From positions 37,075,978-37,139,977 of the forward strand of contig VZDJ01007747.1 of assembly GCA_008694505.1 (NCBI GenBank): a DNA stretch of 64,000 bases, written 5' to 3'. Source of the DNA: Cyanoderma ruficeps (taxonomy: Eukaryota > Chordata > Aves > Passeriformes > Timaliidae). The translations under genes were made by a program, and so were the position numbers. Positions within the stretch are counted from its first letter, which is position 1. Each line of letters begins with the position of its first letter. The notes under the pieces were generated by a model. It made no database searches. It worked only from the letters and a program-made list of their open reading frames with translations, and had not been told where the DNA came from. This document shows, in pieces, positions 39,001 to 51,900 of the stretch.

Positions 39001-42000
39001 AGACCCTTCTTTCCTTGATGCATTCCTTTGGGCTACTGTGGTGGTACTCTCACTTTTTCTTTCCTTTTTTTTTTTTCTGTGGTTTTGGTTTCCTGTGGGG
39101 TTTCTTTGTTGTCTTTAATCAGTTTGCCACCAACAGCCTCTTCAGTTTTTCATTTTGTGCAGCTGAGCAGGATTGCAAAATGCAAATTAAACACACTAGG
39201 AAGAAAGCTGTGCCCCTCACTTTTTTGAGCTCAAGAAAGCAAGCTGATACAGGAATAAACCCAAGAATCTTACTGAATCTACTTTTCTCTTGGGATTACA
39301 GCCTACCAATTTCTGCAGTCAGTGGTTCATAGAGAGTAATAATATGACTACTGTCACATTCTCACTTTCAGATAAAATTACCAGATATCCATTTATGACT
39401 GAATCAAGGTATTCAGCATGAATTCCTTATAAACATAAAATTCTTAGTGTTAGAGCTTCCATAAATCTTCCCACCTACTGTCCTAATAAGCATAATGAAG
39501 GGTAGATTGCATGGAAATGCAACCTACCCCATGTGGATGCATAGTGGATTTCTCCAGGCTCTCCCTGCAATGGGTAAATGTCTGTAATTGCCCTGGCACT
39601 TCAGAGCTTCCTTGTCCAAATCTGATGCTCTCAGGTTCAGCCCTTGAGTGTCAGCCACCTTTTAATTTTCAGTTGATTTTCATATCATGGTATGAACCTG
39701 CAAAAACCCAGATAAAAGGATGCCAGGACCTTCAGCTTTGTAATTTCCCTCACTGCCACGACATTGATTTGGTGAGGCCTGAGGATGGCTGTTGTTTGGC
39801 AATTGGAAGCAGAAGAAGATCAGCATAAGGTGGAGTATGTAAATAGTTTACCCTCACACCCTGGCTTCCTCACAGAGGTTGGACTTGCCTTCTGGTACCA
39901 TGCAGTTTACTGCAGGGAGAAAGAAGGTGTGATTCGAGCTCTGTCTATGACAATAATCTCCAAGGAAATGGAAAAACCCAGGAATTTCTCTGGATATCTG
40001 TTCTCCAAATTTGTCCTGCTTAGCAGCACTTTAAAGGAAGATCCTGACTAATAAAAATTTTGACCAGTAATCTTTTTTGATGAGACACTAATTCTTTTTG
40101 TTCCCTAATGATAGTAAAAGAAAACTCAGTAATATGAATGGTTGAGGGAAATTAAAAAAATACAAATTCCCGGTTTTCCTAAGGATCTCAGTGTCACAGT
40201 AAGTCAGGTTGTTAATGGTGTGATTAGAACGACCAATGACAGCCTTGGAGCTGCTAAAGGTCTTGTCCTGAAGCCTTGTAGGCTGAAGAAATCTCTCCCA
40301 CAGAGTTCAATTTGATATGTGGATGAAAAGGCATTTCTCATACCTGTTCAAAATTCAGCAGTTCTGGATCAGCTCTTTAACCAGGGAAACGTGATGATAT
40401 CAGTAGCATTAGATTACTTTACACTGGCAGAGGTTTTATTCCAGAATGTCGGGTTTTTAAAAAAGCAGAGTATTTGACTAACTGATGGAGCTGCTCCCAG
40501 AGTTTAGCCCACGACTGGCATTGTGCCCACGGTTTAGCAATTAAGACCTTTTAGCTGTTCTTTTGCTCTCCCTACTGCCCTCTGATGATTCTCTTGACCC
40601 CTCAGAACTGTGTCTTTGCCTGCTCTATTCAAGTTATTTTTTCAGGCCCTTGACTATCACATTCATCATGATTCGGCCAAGGAAAAAGCCAAATTCAACA
40701 GCTCAAATTATTTCTCATGATGAGTCAATGCTTAAGCCCCCATCCAATTTGTTACCTCTCTGCAAATCCTTTCCAATTTGTTAATGCTTTTCCTGAAATG
40801 GAAACACTCATGGTTCTCATGTCATTGAGTGCACAATAGCCTGACTGAAGGACGGCACACAGCAATGCTTGTGTAGCTCTGGTGGACCCTGGGACGAGCC
40901 ATGAGGCAGCCCTGGAAGTGACACAACAGCACCACCCTGCCCCCCCAACACAGGACTTTGTGTGACCTACGTTTGCAATAGAAATGTAGAAACTAATGAG
41001 TTTCTTACAAATAACCTGGGGAGCCAGGGTGCAGCATGTGGGGCTGGCATGAGTTATGCCCATGAAGATGTTGATGAAGCTGGCAGAGCAGCACTGGGGT
41101 CGGGAGGCTGTTTGTGATGGCTCTGTGGGGACGGCTATCGTGCTGCTGAAAGTCCTGGCAGCATGGGATCCTGCAAGGACAGCCTCCAACCTGTCTCTGC
41201 CCCTTGGCTGTCTCTATCCAGTACCTTTGGTGCCTGTGGGCAATTCAGCACATCTTTAATCTGAACATGATGAGTGGAGCATGCCTGAATATTACAGGCT
41301 AGAAATATGGTCTTCCAAGGATTGTCTGAGAAAAAAAAATGGTTTTATATTTGGTCTGAAGTTTCCACTGGTAAATGTTTTGATACACTGATAGATGTCT
41401 TGTAAATTCTTTAAATAAATGCAGAACACCCCCCNCGGAACAAAAACCCCTTATCTTTTAAGATTCCCTGTTTATTATTTATAGGCTGTGCCACTCCAAA
41501 CAGTTGGAACCTTGATATAAGAAACAAATACTAAGACACATATTATCATGGCACAGATGTTTAGTGTGGTATAGATTCTCAGTACTCTGATACGTAATTC
41601 TAAAGTATTTAAATCTCTTTTAAAACATTTTATTTTGACTAATTTAACACCATTTTTCTCATGGTGTTAAGTCAGACTTGTGTCTGAGAAGTGTATTTCT
41701 AAAAGTGAAGATAAAATCCTCAGAGCTGTCATGCCAGTATCATTGGAAATGGCTATTGGTTCTTGCTGTCTGAGATGAACTCCCAGTTTCCTGGGAAGTG
41801 CCAGCCTTGGAGGGTCATATTTTTCTTTGGAAAGTGCCAAGGATCTGCTTTAAAAGCATCAGGGTCTCTTAAGTATTTCCTCCATCAGGTACCTACAGCA
41901 CTCCAAATCACTTTTTCAAAAATGCTACCCAGCACCTCTGTGAATGTGAAAAGCAAGCCCCAGAGAACTTCTTTTGAATGTTTTGGCATTAATGTTCTGT

Positions 42001-45000
42001 GAGACAGGGAGAAGAGATGAAGTGAAATGAGTCTCAAAATAGGACTGTCAAGTTCTTTTCTGGTAGAACTTACATTAATTTTTAATACTCCATCTGTGAT
42101 CAGAAGAAAAGAAAGATCTTTAGTTCTCAGCACAGATCTTTTTCTGAGCACACATTTTTCCTTGTAGCTGTTATATATTCAGTTCTATGATTCACTAACA
42201 TATTTGTATTATGTTTCTTGCTTTATGGGAGTCAGGCAGAGTCACCTTTGGGCCTCATCTTGAACAAAAACAGCAAAATGCATCACCAGTAACCCCTCAG
42301 CAGTAATCCTGCTTTGCTACTTTACATGTGGGAGTAATAAGAGGCAGCCTTTGAGAGGATAACAAGGTCCTTATGTCAGCTCTATCTTTTTAATGATTAA
42401 ATTTAAATAATATCGTGTGCTTATAGCAGGATTTGGTGATCAGTGCATGTTATTTTGCACATGTTCTCCTGGATATAAAATCATATTTATTACTGTTGTC
42501 CCTTTGTGGTCTCATTCTACCATCTGGTGCCAGGTTCCCTTCCAGTCTTTTGTATCATTTGTGCCTTTGATCATGGCTGAATTTTAACTAGATATCATTT
42601 TCTACTGTCATCAAAAGAAACTTTCTGAGTGGCTTCATTTCTTACTGATTAACTCAAACAAGCACAGAGACCACATGAAGGGCAGGCTAGACGAAAGGCA
42701 TGTATCCAGTTGAATCTTTTGGGGATGGTAGGGCCTTCTCCAGTTTTAATTGTGTTCTGCTGCATTATGATAGGATCAGTTCAGTGAATCACCTGGAAGT
42801 GGTGTAAGCAACTAATTTTGCGGGTCAGTGACTTAGTTAATCTGTGACAAGACAGAAGATTAAAACAGAAATTAATTATCACTGACAGTACTTGTACTGA
42901 ATTTCAATAATTTAAATATTTTTCAAGAGCCGCATTTTTTAACATGTATTATATTTAATCAGGAAGGAAAGATGTATCTGTGACTATAATATTAAGTGAG
43001 GGGAGTAAACCTACCCACTCATTGCTTGCTTTTGTTTTCAGTTTATGAGGAAATCTGGAGGAAATAAATTGTCAAAATATGTCAAAATTAAAAAAATAAA
43101 ACAAAGACCAATTTTGAAGCCATTGCAGAAAATTCATTTTTTTTGAGTAAAGTGAAACTGGTTCACACTGAGGAGATTTACTGGAGCATTATTTTTCTCC
43201 CTTAGTGAGTTGGTACAAATATGCACTTGATCAATAATGATGAAAAATAACTGGTAGAGACTACAGGGAATTCTAAAGCATTTGATATGTAGGCAGTTGC
43301 AGTCCATGAGCCATTCTAGGTTAAAATTTTCGGGTGCAGTGTGAGGGAAAACAGGAAAACTTGTGGTCTTTTTCTTTATAGTCTCTCAATCAAATTTGCA
43401 GCATTCAGTGTTTATGTGTGGCAGTTTCTAAAGTGAGTTTAGTCCTGTGGGTCATAAGGGGAACAAATTGAAAGTTGAGATAAAAGGCACCACTGAAAAA
43501 ACTCAGTGAGAAAGTTAAAAAGCTCCCCAAATGTAACATGGATAGTCCCAGAAGGCACAGAGAAATATCCCAAAATATCTGCTTAAGTGCAGAGCTCAGA
43601 ATAGCCTGTGTATCTTTAGATGAAATTAGCCATCTCTCTTATCTACATGCATGTTAATTTGAATTAGAAACATTTGTTTGGAGAACAAATCTGTTTTCCT
43701 TTTTTAACTTAGCAGCTAGAAGCTGAAAGAGATGCCCTTGTGGGCCTTTTTCAGTTCTCTGCTGTTACATGAAGCTCAATGCATTCATGGGGAGATACAG
43801 TCTTGCAAGGACAGGTAGAATATGATTGAATTTTTTAAAATATTGCTATTGCTTTGTAGGAAGTTGCTGATTTACTCGCTGTCTGTCCTGAGAGAAGTTC
43901 CTCTTCTCTGTCTTGTTTTGCAGAAACTGAAAAAGGGAGGAAAAAAAACCATAAAAATAAACAAAACTCACAGAATGTAATCGGTTGCTTCTGTGCAAAT
44001 GAAAATATCTCCTGGATTAATTTAAACTACTGTAAAGTTCTAAAACCACAGTTGCTGATTTTGTGCTGAGCAGGTGTGATGTGCTGCCAAACATTTTGTA
44101 CCAGTTTCACCACCACCTAGCAGGGGAGAGATTAACAAGCCATGAAGTAGCATTTTCATCTGGTCTCTGTCTGTCCTTCAGAAGAGTTATCTAGACAGCA
44201 CTGCTTCTGTTTAATGTCCAATCTCCTCTCACTAGAGTCAAAATAAGAAAGAACTGGGTAATTAAACCCTGTCTAAATCTAAGATTGTTAATCTCTGCTA
44301 AATTTCTCTTATGATAGTAAGAATCATGAGAATGCATGCAAGTTAAATGTACTGTATTTAATCCCACTTTGAGTACCTGCCAAGGACATAAACCATTTTT
44401 TGAATTTAGTCCAGTCTGAGGATTTCTGGATTGCTGCTGTACTGTGGACTGTAGGCTAACAGAAAGGTCAGATGAGGAAAAACATAGTCAGCAACAGCAG
44501 CTAGTGAAATTATCAACCTTTATTGCAGTGATTCAAATGCAAATGATGGACCCCAGGTGATGTTTTTACATCTGCTTAACAGCCTGGAATTCACTGGTTC
44601 ATTTTAAAGATTCTTTTAGAATTCAGGTGAAAAGATCATATTTTACCCTAAGCCAAAACTTGTTGTCAACTTCCTGAGAAGACTAGAAGATTTACTAAAA
44701 CCCAGAAATGAAAATGAAGAGATTGAGAAATCCCTCTATTCCCAACTATTCCTCCCCTAGTTGCTTTTAATGCTTTTAGGTTTGGTCATACAGCTGTGCA
44801 ATTCCTGCTAGTCCCATTTGATATACTGAGTGTTAACACACAACAAAAATATTAGAAGGGCAAGTGATTTACACAAACTGCTTATAATGGGCTGAAAACA
44901 ACCAGACAGATTAGAAATGCTGGATGGCTGGAAATATTGCATCAGTGGTAAGAGCAGTATCTGAACTATTGTTTCCCCCAGAAAGGTGCAGGCCTGCAGG

Positions 45001-48000
45001 GGAACCCAGGGGTGACAAACAGGCCAAACCTTCTCAGAAAGACACATGGTAAAGCCTGGGATCAAATCCCTTGGAAAGGAAGAGAAGAACAGACAATCTA
45101 AGCTAAAAGTGAAATAGCCCTTCCAGACCTTTTGTTTTCTGTACCTTAGGGCATGCAAGCATGGAAACATTTATAGATGGTGGTGACAAACTGACAAATT
45201 TACCTTTGTTTTTAATTACACGAATGTCATTCATAGGCCCCCATCTATCCTACTTCTCTAAATTTTTTATCCTGTTATCAGATAGACATCCTGATTGAAT
45301 GTAAAAAGTCTGTGAAAGCTGAGGAACAAAAAAGCTTGGTGTTTGCCAGCTACTGCCAGCTTTATTTAGTGGATGCAGTGCAGCTTGTGAAGGATGTGAT
45401 GTTTGTGGTGTCCTCCAGGCACTGAGGACATGTGCAAGTTCAGACAGAAATGAGGGTGAGTCCCAGGGTGCAAACACACACACGATTCCAGACAAGCTGG
45501 TTTCCCACCACGACTCATGTAAGTGCACAGAGCCCAGTCCTGCTGTCCCTCTGTGTTCAGGTTGGAGACTCACTGGTGAAAACACACGTGCTCCCACTCT
45601 GGCTTCACAGGTATGCTCACACTCACAGACCCCTCAAACATCAGCACAAGCTCTCAGGTCATGTCTGCATCCTGGGCCCTTTACCCAGCCTCTGATCCAC
45701 ACCCCGAGCCTTTTCAGGTAAGTCCTCTCCTACTTGTCTGCTAATCCAGACTGAAGTTTGCTAGCAAACTGCACCTGCACACACATGGACACAGGATCGT
45801 GTTCACTTATAAATATAAATATAAACACATCCAGGTCTCTCCAGAGACGGACACCCAGACCCTGCAGATTATACCTCAGTGTCTCAGGCTGCTGGCATTT
45901 TGACTGTTCAGCTCACACACGAGGTCAGAGAGGGAGACTGCATAGTAGGAAAAAAATTTAAGACTTGAATGTGAAAATAGACTGGATTTCAGTGATCAGA
46001 CACAGGACTCAGACAAGTGTAATGCCCAGCATGCAGCCATTCCTTTTAATCTTCTCCTCTGATTTTCCTGCTCTTGGCCTCCCTGATCTGCACTAGTTCT
46101 TCCCTTTACTCCTTCCCCTGAGCAGGCTATCATAAATTTTACATGGTCTGAATTCCCTTTTAATATTCAATAATAATGATGTTAACCACATTTTATGTTT
46201 CTCATTGCTGACAAAGTTCAGCCTGACCCTCCTCATGGCTGTGCCAAAATTGTTGCCTTAATGGTCCATCAAGCACTGACCAACATGTTCTAGTTCCTGT
46301 CAATGTCTCCTTCACCACTTGCTTGTTAATTCCTGTGGGTCTGTGGGTTTAATTTATCACTTGTTTATTTTGCTGTTCTGGATAGTCCTTACTCTGCCTC
46401 CATTTGAGCCTGTTGAAGTGGATGCACAGGCCAGAAGGCTGATTGAACTGGGCAGGGCTGGTGGTGGGCGGGTCTGGAAATTGATGCATGGACAAGCCAC
46501 AAATAATATTAGGTGGATACAAAATCTTGAGAACAAGAAATTACATAATGTGTGCCACAATATTTTAATTCAAGGAAATAGCGAATGAACATTCCCGAAT
46601 AACACCAAATCAGTATTCCCAGTGGGCTGGGACTTTGTTTCATTAGTATTGAAACTAAGTGTGAGGCACAGGATGAATGTGGAGTATCACAGTGCTAAAA
46701 GCACTGCTGAAAGCAGGTGACAGTGGTTTGCAAAATGTTTTGGGGGATCCTGGTAAAAGAGGCTACATTTGCTGCTGTTTTAAAATACACAGTCCCAAAG
46801 TATGTGGCATCAACACTGGCAGTGGTGGCTGAAGTGCAGTGGAGGGGAGAATGCACTCACAAGGACATAGTGCCTAGGCTGGAGGGTAGGAAAAAGAGAA
46901 AATACAGGCAGAAAAAAAAAAAAAAAGNCAGGACTATAGATAGTACAGGATTCGTTTTGCAGCAGAGTTCACTGCCACAAGCATTGGGATGTATGTGACA
47001 GTATCGCCCCCCACACTCTCAAGGACTGCCGAAAATTACAGTAAAGACATCAGCATTTCCAAGAGTCGAGGGTTGGCTTCTGTTTGCAGGTATAACCTCT
47101 GCTGCCTTTCGTTGTTGTAAAAAATTGAGCCACATCACCTTGTTTTGTTCTGAACAGCTCCTTTTTTTTTCCCTTTTACACAAAATGCACAGCCTGGGCA
47201 CACAGCAAGTCTCGGGCTTGGACACACCCTCAGCTGTGCCTGAGCACCACAGGTACAAGTGTGGCAGATTGGTATTCAGAGCAGCCAGTTGTGGGGAAGT
47301 TAGGCAGAAAGTGAAGTATTCCTTCCCTTTGAGGCCACACTTCCAATGCTGTGTCATTGCTTTTTTTTTTTTTTTCTTGAGTGTCCAGCCATACTGTTGT
47401 GTGATCAGAAATAAAAACAAGGCAGGTAAATAGTATTCTTGTCCTTGGAAGTTTGTTCTTTGAACTCTGATAGGCTTTGGTACTGTTGGGTCAGTTTAGA
47501 CAGGGCAGACTCTGCAGTTTCCAGATCTAGAAGGAAATCCTGGAGACAAAAAGCCAACCTGCCTTGCTGAGCCTGGAAGCAGAGGACATACTTCACTGCT
47601 GAGCTTCTCAATGCATCTCTTTCAAATGAGATGAGAGATGAATTAATTTTTGAGACACACAGAGCTTTCTCCTGCCCTGTCAGCCTCTTTAGTGGTTTCC
47701 CTATGGGGGATTCATTTGATTACATTATCATACTGCAACACAACTCCCTACTGATCTCCGATACTGATCAGCAGGAGCCAGCATGCTCCACCTGCAAGGA
47801 CAGATTCTCTGCTCTCGTGTGTAAGCAGGTATCTGTTCCCAAAGGAACATTCACTGACTAAAAAGATAGGATGCTTTGGTCTGTTTTGGTCTAGATTTTT
47901 GAGGAAAAAAATCCCTTTTTTCTGTGACATGGGATGTTTTCTGATGTGTAGGTAAGAAATGAGGAATTTGTATACCTTAATTAAGGTATGCTTCTCCACC

Positions 48001-48379
48001 ATACCTGTTGCACAGAAATAAAAACAAACAATACATATTTCTCTTAAATACACTGAAAAAACTTCACAAAAACCAATCAAACAAGAAAATTAAAAGATCC
48101 ATTTACTATCAACTTAATATAGATTTACCATCCAGTTTAAACCTTATAACGCTGTCCTGGAGTCTCATCTACACATTTGTGAAATTATTTTTTTTTAAGA
48201 ATAGACAGAAAATACTGGAATCCCTCCCAGACAACTCGATCTTATCTTAAGTAAAATGCCCAGGAGGAGCATGCAGAGGGGGATCTGGTGGCAGTTCTGT
48301 GCATTCCCATTCTCTGTGTGCTGGACGGGATGCAGCTCAGAGTGTCTTCACTGCCATGTTTTGTTTTAAGCTTGCAGTT
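33087..48379. other. Intergenic sequence between GPR78 and CPZ
   Basis: About 15 kb with no recognisable exon, RNA gene, CR1 fragment or CpG island. Short open frames show no family resemblance. Single N positions occur at 41435 (C run) and 46928 (A run). Confidence 0.65.
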
Positions 48380-48902
48380 AAGTGTCTGATGAAATACCTC
48401 TGTTTGAGAGGAAAGTTGCTTTCAGCTGTTTGCTTTTTCTCTGTCTCTTCTCTGTCTCTTCCCTCTGCTCTCTCCAGACCGTTCTCTTGGCTTCAGGGAG
48501 ACACGCTTTCATGAATGTCCCTTGTCCCTTAGGAAAAGTGGTGCATGAAGACCCCCCTGCGGGGGGAACAGCAGGGCACAACCCTGCGGGGACCCCCCTT
48601 TGCTCAAACTGTTTATGGAACTGTAAACCAGGCTGCAAGAGGGAGACGGTCTGGAGGCAGAGGGGAGGGGGGAGCTCATTCCTCCTCCCTCTCTGTCTCA
48701 AAGCCTTTTGCTTTCCAAGCTCAAATGCAGCTGAAATCTGACGCCTGGACTGCACATACTGAGAGACGTGGGCATGCCCTTGCAGCGCACTGATTTCCTC
48801 TGCAGCTTGGAGAGTCAGAGCCACGCTGAGGCTCAGGAGAGGAGTCACTCCATCAGGCAGTGAGTGCCACATCACTGTGCTGCCTGTGCAAGGGGCTCCA
48901 GC
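48380..48902 (+). promoter_or_regulatory. CPZ: Probable CPZ promoter and 5' leader
   Basis: The 520 bp before the CPZ start are moderately GC-rich, with pyrimidine tracts and no clear TATA box. They contain a C6/G6 hairpin at 48552-48566. A short upstream ORF at 48774-48863 (29 codons, ATG to TGA) ends 39 bp before the CPZ ATG if it is transcribed. The transcription start cannot be placed. Open frames on both strands are compositional. Confidence 0.4.
48552..48598. repeat. C/G-run inverted and direct repeat upstream of CPZ
   Basis: Six C (48552-48557) and six G (48561-48566) face each other across a three-base loop. The core ccctgcgggg is repeated about 24 bp further on and is followed by another C6 run. 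A stable hairpin or slipped structure is possible. Confidence 0.7.
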
Positions 48903-48990
48903 ATGGTCCTGAGGTTCCTGCTCCTTCTTGGTGGGCTGCTTAGGGCCACCAAGCCAGCCCCCCGCTGTGAAACCGGCCAGGAGACCCTAG
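48903..48990 (+). CDS. CPZ: CPZ coding exon 1 (signal peptide)
   Basis: The exon encodes 29 residues plus one base and ends CCCTAG before gtaagg. The ATG sits in the context ccagcATGg. The hydrophobic FLLLLGGLL core after Arg4 is a typical secretory signal, with cleavage plausible before or around Lys17-Pro20. Cys22 lies at the same spacing from the next cysteine (ten residues) as recalled for human CPZ. Confidence 0.87.
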
Positions 48991-51900
48991 GTAAGGCTAA
49001 CAATCCCAAAAGTCCTCCCTCTTCTTCCTTCTTCTGGGAATAAGTAAAGAGTTCCAGCTTCAAGGAGAGGGAGACAGGAGCTGTCACTCTCCCCTAGAGA
49101 TGAAGGGAAGAGCTCTCTGGAAATCTGCCTACTGCTGGTGATGAAACCGGGGTTGTGCTTGGGAAGTATGGATGGGAAGGTGGGAGGTGTGGGGCTGTGC
49201 AACAGAAAAACAAGGCTGTGATATAAGGGAACATAATGATGCCTCGTCACTGTCTTTAAGGCTGTCGCAGAGGTGTCTTTCTGTCGATCTGTGGGATTCC
49301 CAGTTGTTAGGACTCCTCTCACTCTTATGAGGAATGTAGAAGGTTCGCCTCATCTCTGGCCTTACCTTCTAGGAATGTGGTAGTCAGATTGCAAGAAGGT
49401 GAACTTTTGACCTTCTGTATGCTTTTCTGCTTAAGAAAAAAAAAGCTTTTCCTTACATTTAGCTTTAGGTCATTTATTTCAAGTCCAAAGTATGAGATTT
49501 ATTAGGATCTGACAGCTGTAGGGTGTGTTTTAGCTTGCTATAAGCAATATGGAATTTGCTTGAGTTGATTGGCTGGAAAAGCAGATTTACCCTTTAGAAT
49601 AAAGGTTAAATAGGAATGCTGCTAAATTAATTGAAAGTTTTGGTTTAGTAACCAGTTGACTAAAAAAAATATATTAACAGTGCCTTTTAAAAATACATGG
49701 GTTTTTATCAAGTGTGCTTAATTATGTGGGGATAGTGGAGACATGAATTTCAGTGTAGTGACAAGGTCTATTCCAGGAAAACTATTTTCAGAGTGTTTAA
49801 ACTTAAAATGAGTCAGAAAAATATTTATTTTATAGGATTACAGGAAGAGATAAGTTAACCTGAAACTGACCTTAATGCTACCCAAGGAAATTCAACTATA
49901 TTTCAGTGCTTAAATATAAGCCATAGATTGTCACTGGCATTGAACTGCCACACAGTACAGTCCATGTGCCATGTACTGCATATAATTTGAGACTGCTGTT
50001 CCCACGAACATCAAAGTGAGGTCTACCACAGCCTAAAGGGATTTTATTTTTGGATAAAGCTGCACAAAGAGAAGAGTCTTAGACTATTTACAGCCAATTA
50101 CAGGAAGAGGCTGTGTGGTTTGCAGCATGACCTTTCTCTGTGAGGTATGATTCTGCTCCAGTTCCAGGTGATCAGAGTCTTGCCATGGGATATTAATCCT
50201 AGCAACCACAAAGGTGGTGACTCTGAGGGGTGACTCTGAGAGTGTTTTGTGTGTGTTGGCAGCTGTGGTGTCTTTAGGGCAGGGCTTGCATAAAGGCAGC
50301 TGAATATGCTGTTAGAGGGATGGCTGGAGGTAGGGAAAGGGAGCTGCCAATGGCACCATGCTGTGCGCCACATAGGGGACACACTTCACAGTGGAGGGCT
50401 GTTGAATCAGACAATAAAGTGGCAGCTTGGACATCGAGAGACCTGACAGGTTTCTCAAGGGTCTTTCTTTTCCAAAGGGGGGAAAAGATCATGTCAGGCC
50501 ACATGAAAAGAAAGGGGCCTGCAGTGATACACATGTTCACAAATGGACCTTGTAGAGGTCTTCCCTCGACGTTCAGAGCACAGGCTGTATCTTCAGCGGT
50601 AGCAGTGGGATTTTCTCTCCTGTTTCAGGATCCCTTGTGTAGGTCTTGCAGTATCCCAGTGGTCAGACCTGTAGTGGCCCGGAAGAGGAGACCAGCCCAG
50701 AGCTGCTCTTGCAGGAGAGAACAGCAGGAAACAGTACAACTGTCTGACTCCCAGCAAGGCTGGAGCTGCTTTCTGCAGGCCTCCTGGTGGTATTTGTTCT
50801 GCTGTGACTCATTTTGCTTTTTTCTTATAAGAAGCCAAAATGAAAGATCCTTTGAAAATGCTTTGTGCTTTTCTATAAGAAAAATAAGGAAATGATTACT
50901 GTCATCCAGCTCCACAATATGACACAGGCATCATACTCACTCTATGGTGAGCTTTTTGGGCAGCAGTTGAGAGGCATGGCACTGAGAGAGGGGAGATCCC
51001 TCCCCCCCAACTGTGTCCTGTATCCCTGGGGAGTCAGTAAGCTGCTGTCTCTCTCAGTGATAAGATGCTACAAGGTCAGACCCTTTAACTGAGTTTAACT
51101 GGCCTCTTAGCCTATAGTTTGGGTGAGAAAAGTACAGTTTAGCATGTTTCCTCAGAGACATGGCCAAACTTTTTCAGAGGAAGCTAATAAAACAGGTTCC
51201 TCTTTATCCAAGTTGTGCATCTCTGCTACTCACTGATGTAGTCCAGTGGTAATTAGATGAAGTGCTTTATAAATATTGACAACAAAAATAAAAACTCACA
51301 GAGGCAAGCTGAAGTGATATGTCTTCAAATAGGTGACTTTTCTGCAGCTGGGGACAACTGTACAATAGTGATGCCACCAGGGTCAGGCTAAGATTGCATA
51401 ATAGAATAATAATTGTCCATAGAATGGTTTGTCTTGGACGGGACCTTAAAAGTCATCTCCTTCCAAGCCGTCATGGACGGGGACACCTTCCACTAAATCA
51501 GGTTGCTCCAGTTCCCATCCAGCCTGGCCTTGAACACGTCCAGAATGGGGCATGACAGCAAAAACCCTTTATCGACAGTGTTGCTAACAGCAATAAAGCC
51601 TTTCTTCCCCCGTCACTTTTATTCAGGGGGCGCTTTTCTGGGGAATTCCGGGGCAGGGCTGCACCGGTGTACTCCAGTGGGGTTGCAAATCGCGGGCGCT
51701 CACGGGGTTCGCGGGCAGGGGACGCCCCGGGTCCACCCCGGCCCCGCACGGCTCCGGGCTGCGCCCCCCGCGCCCCGCCCGCGGCCGCGCCTGTGGTGCC
51801 ACCGTGTGGCTCCCGGGCCCGTACGTGCGGCTGAGGGGACGCGCCGGCCCGACCCGCCCCGAGCCCCGCGGCGCTGCCCGAGCCTTGTGCGACCCTTCCG

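Noticed and set aside
48378..48875. 165-codon minus-strand frame and 119-codon plus-strand frame over the CPZ promoter
   Set aside because: The region is GC-rich with opposing frames open at once, no recognisable domain and no splice context. The CPZ start lies just downstream.
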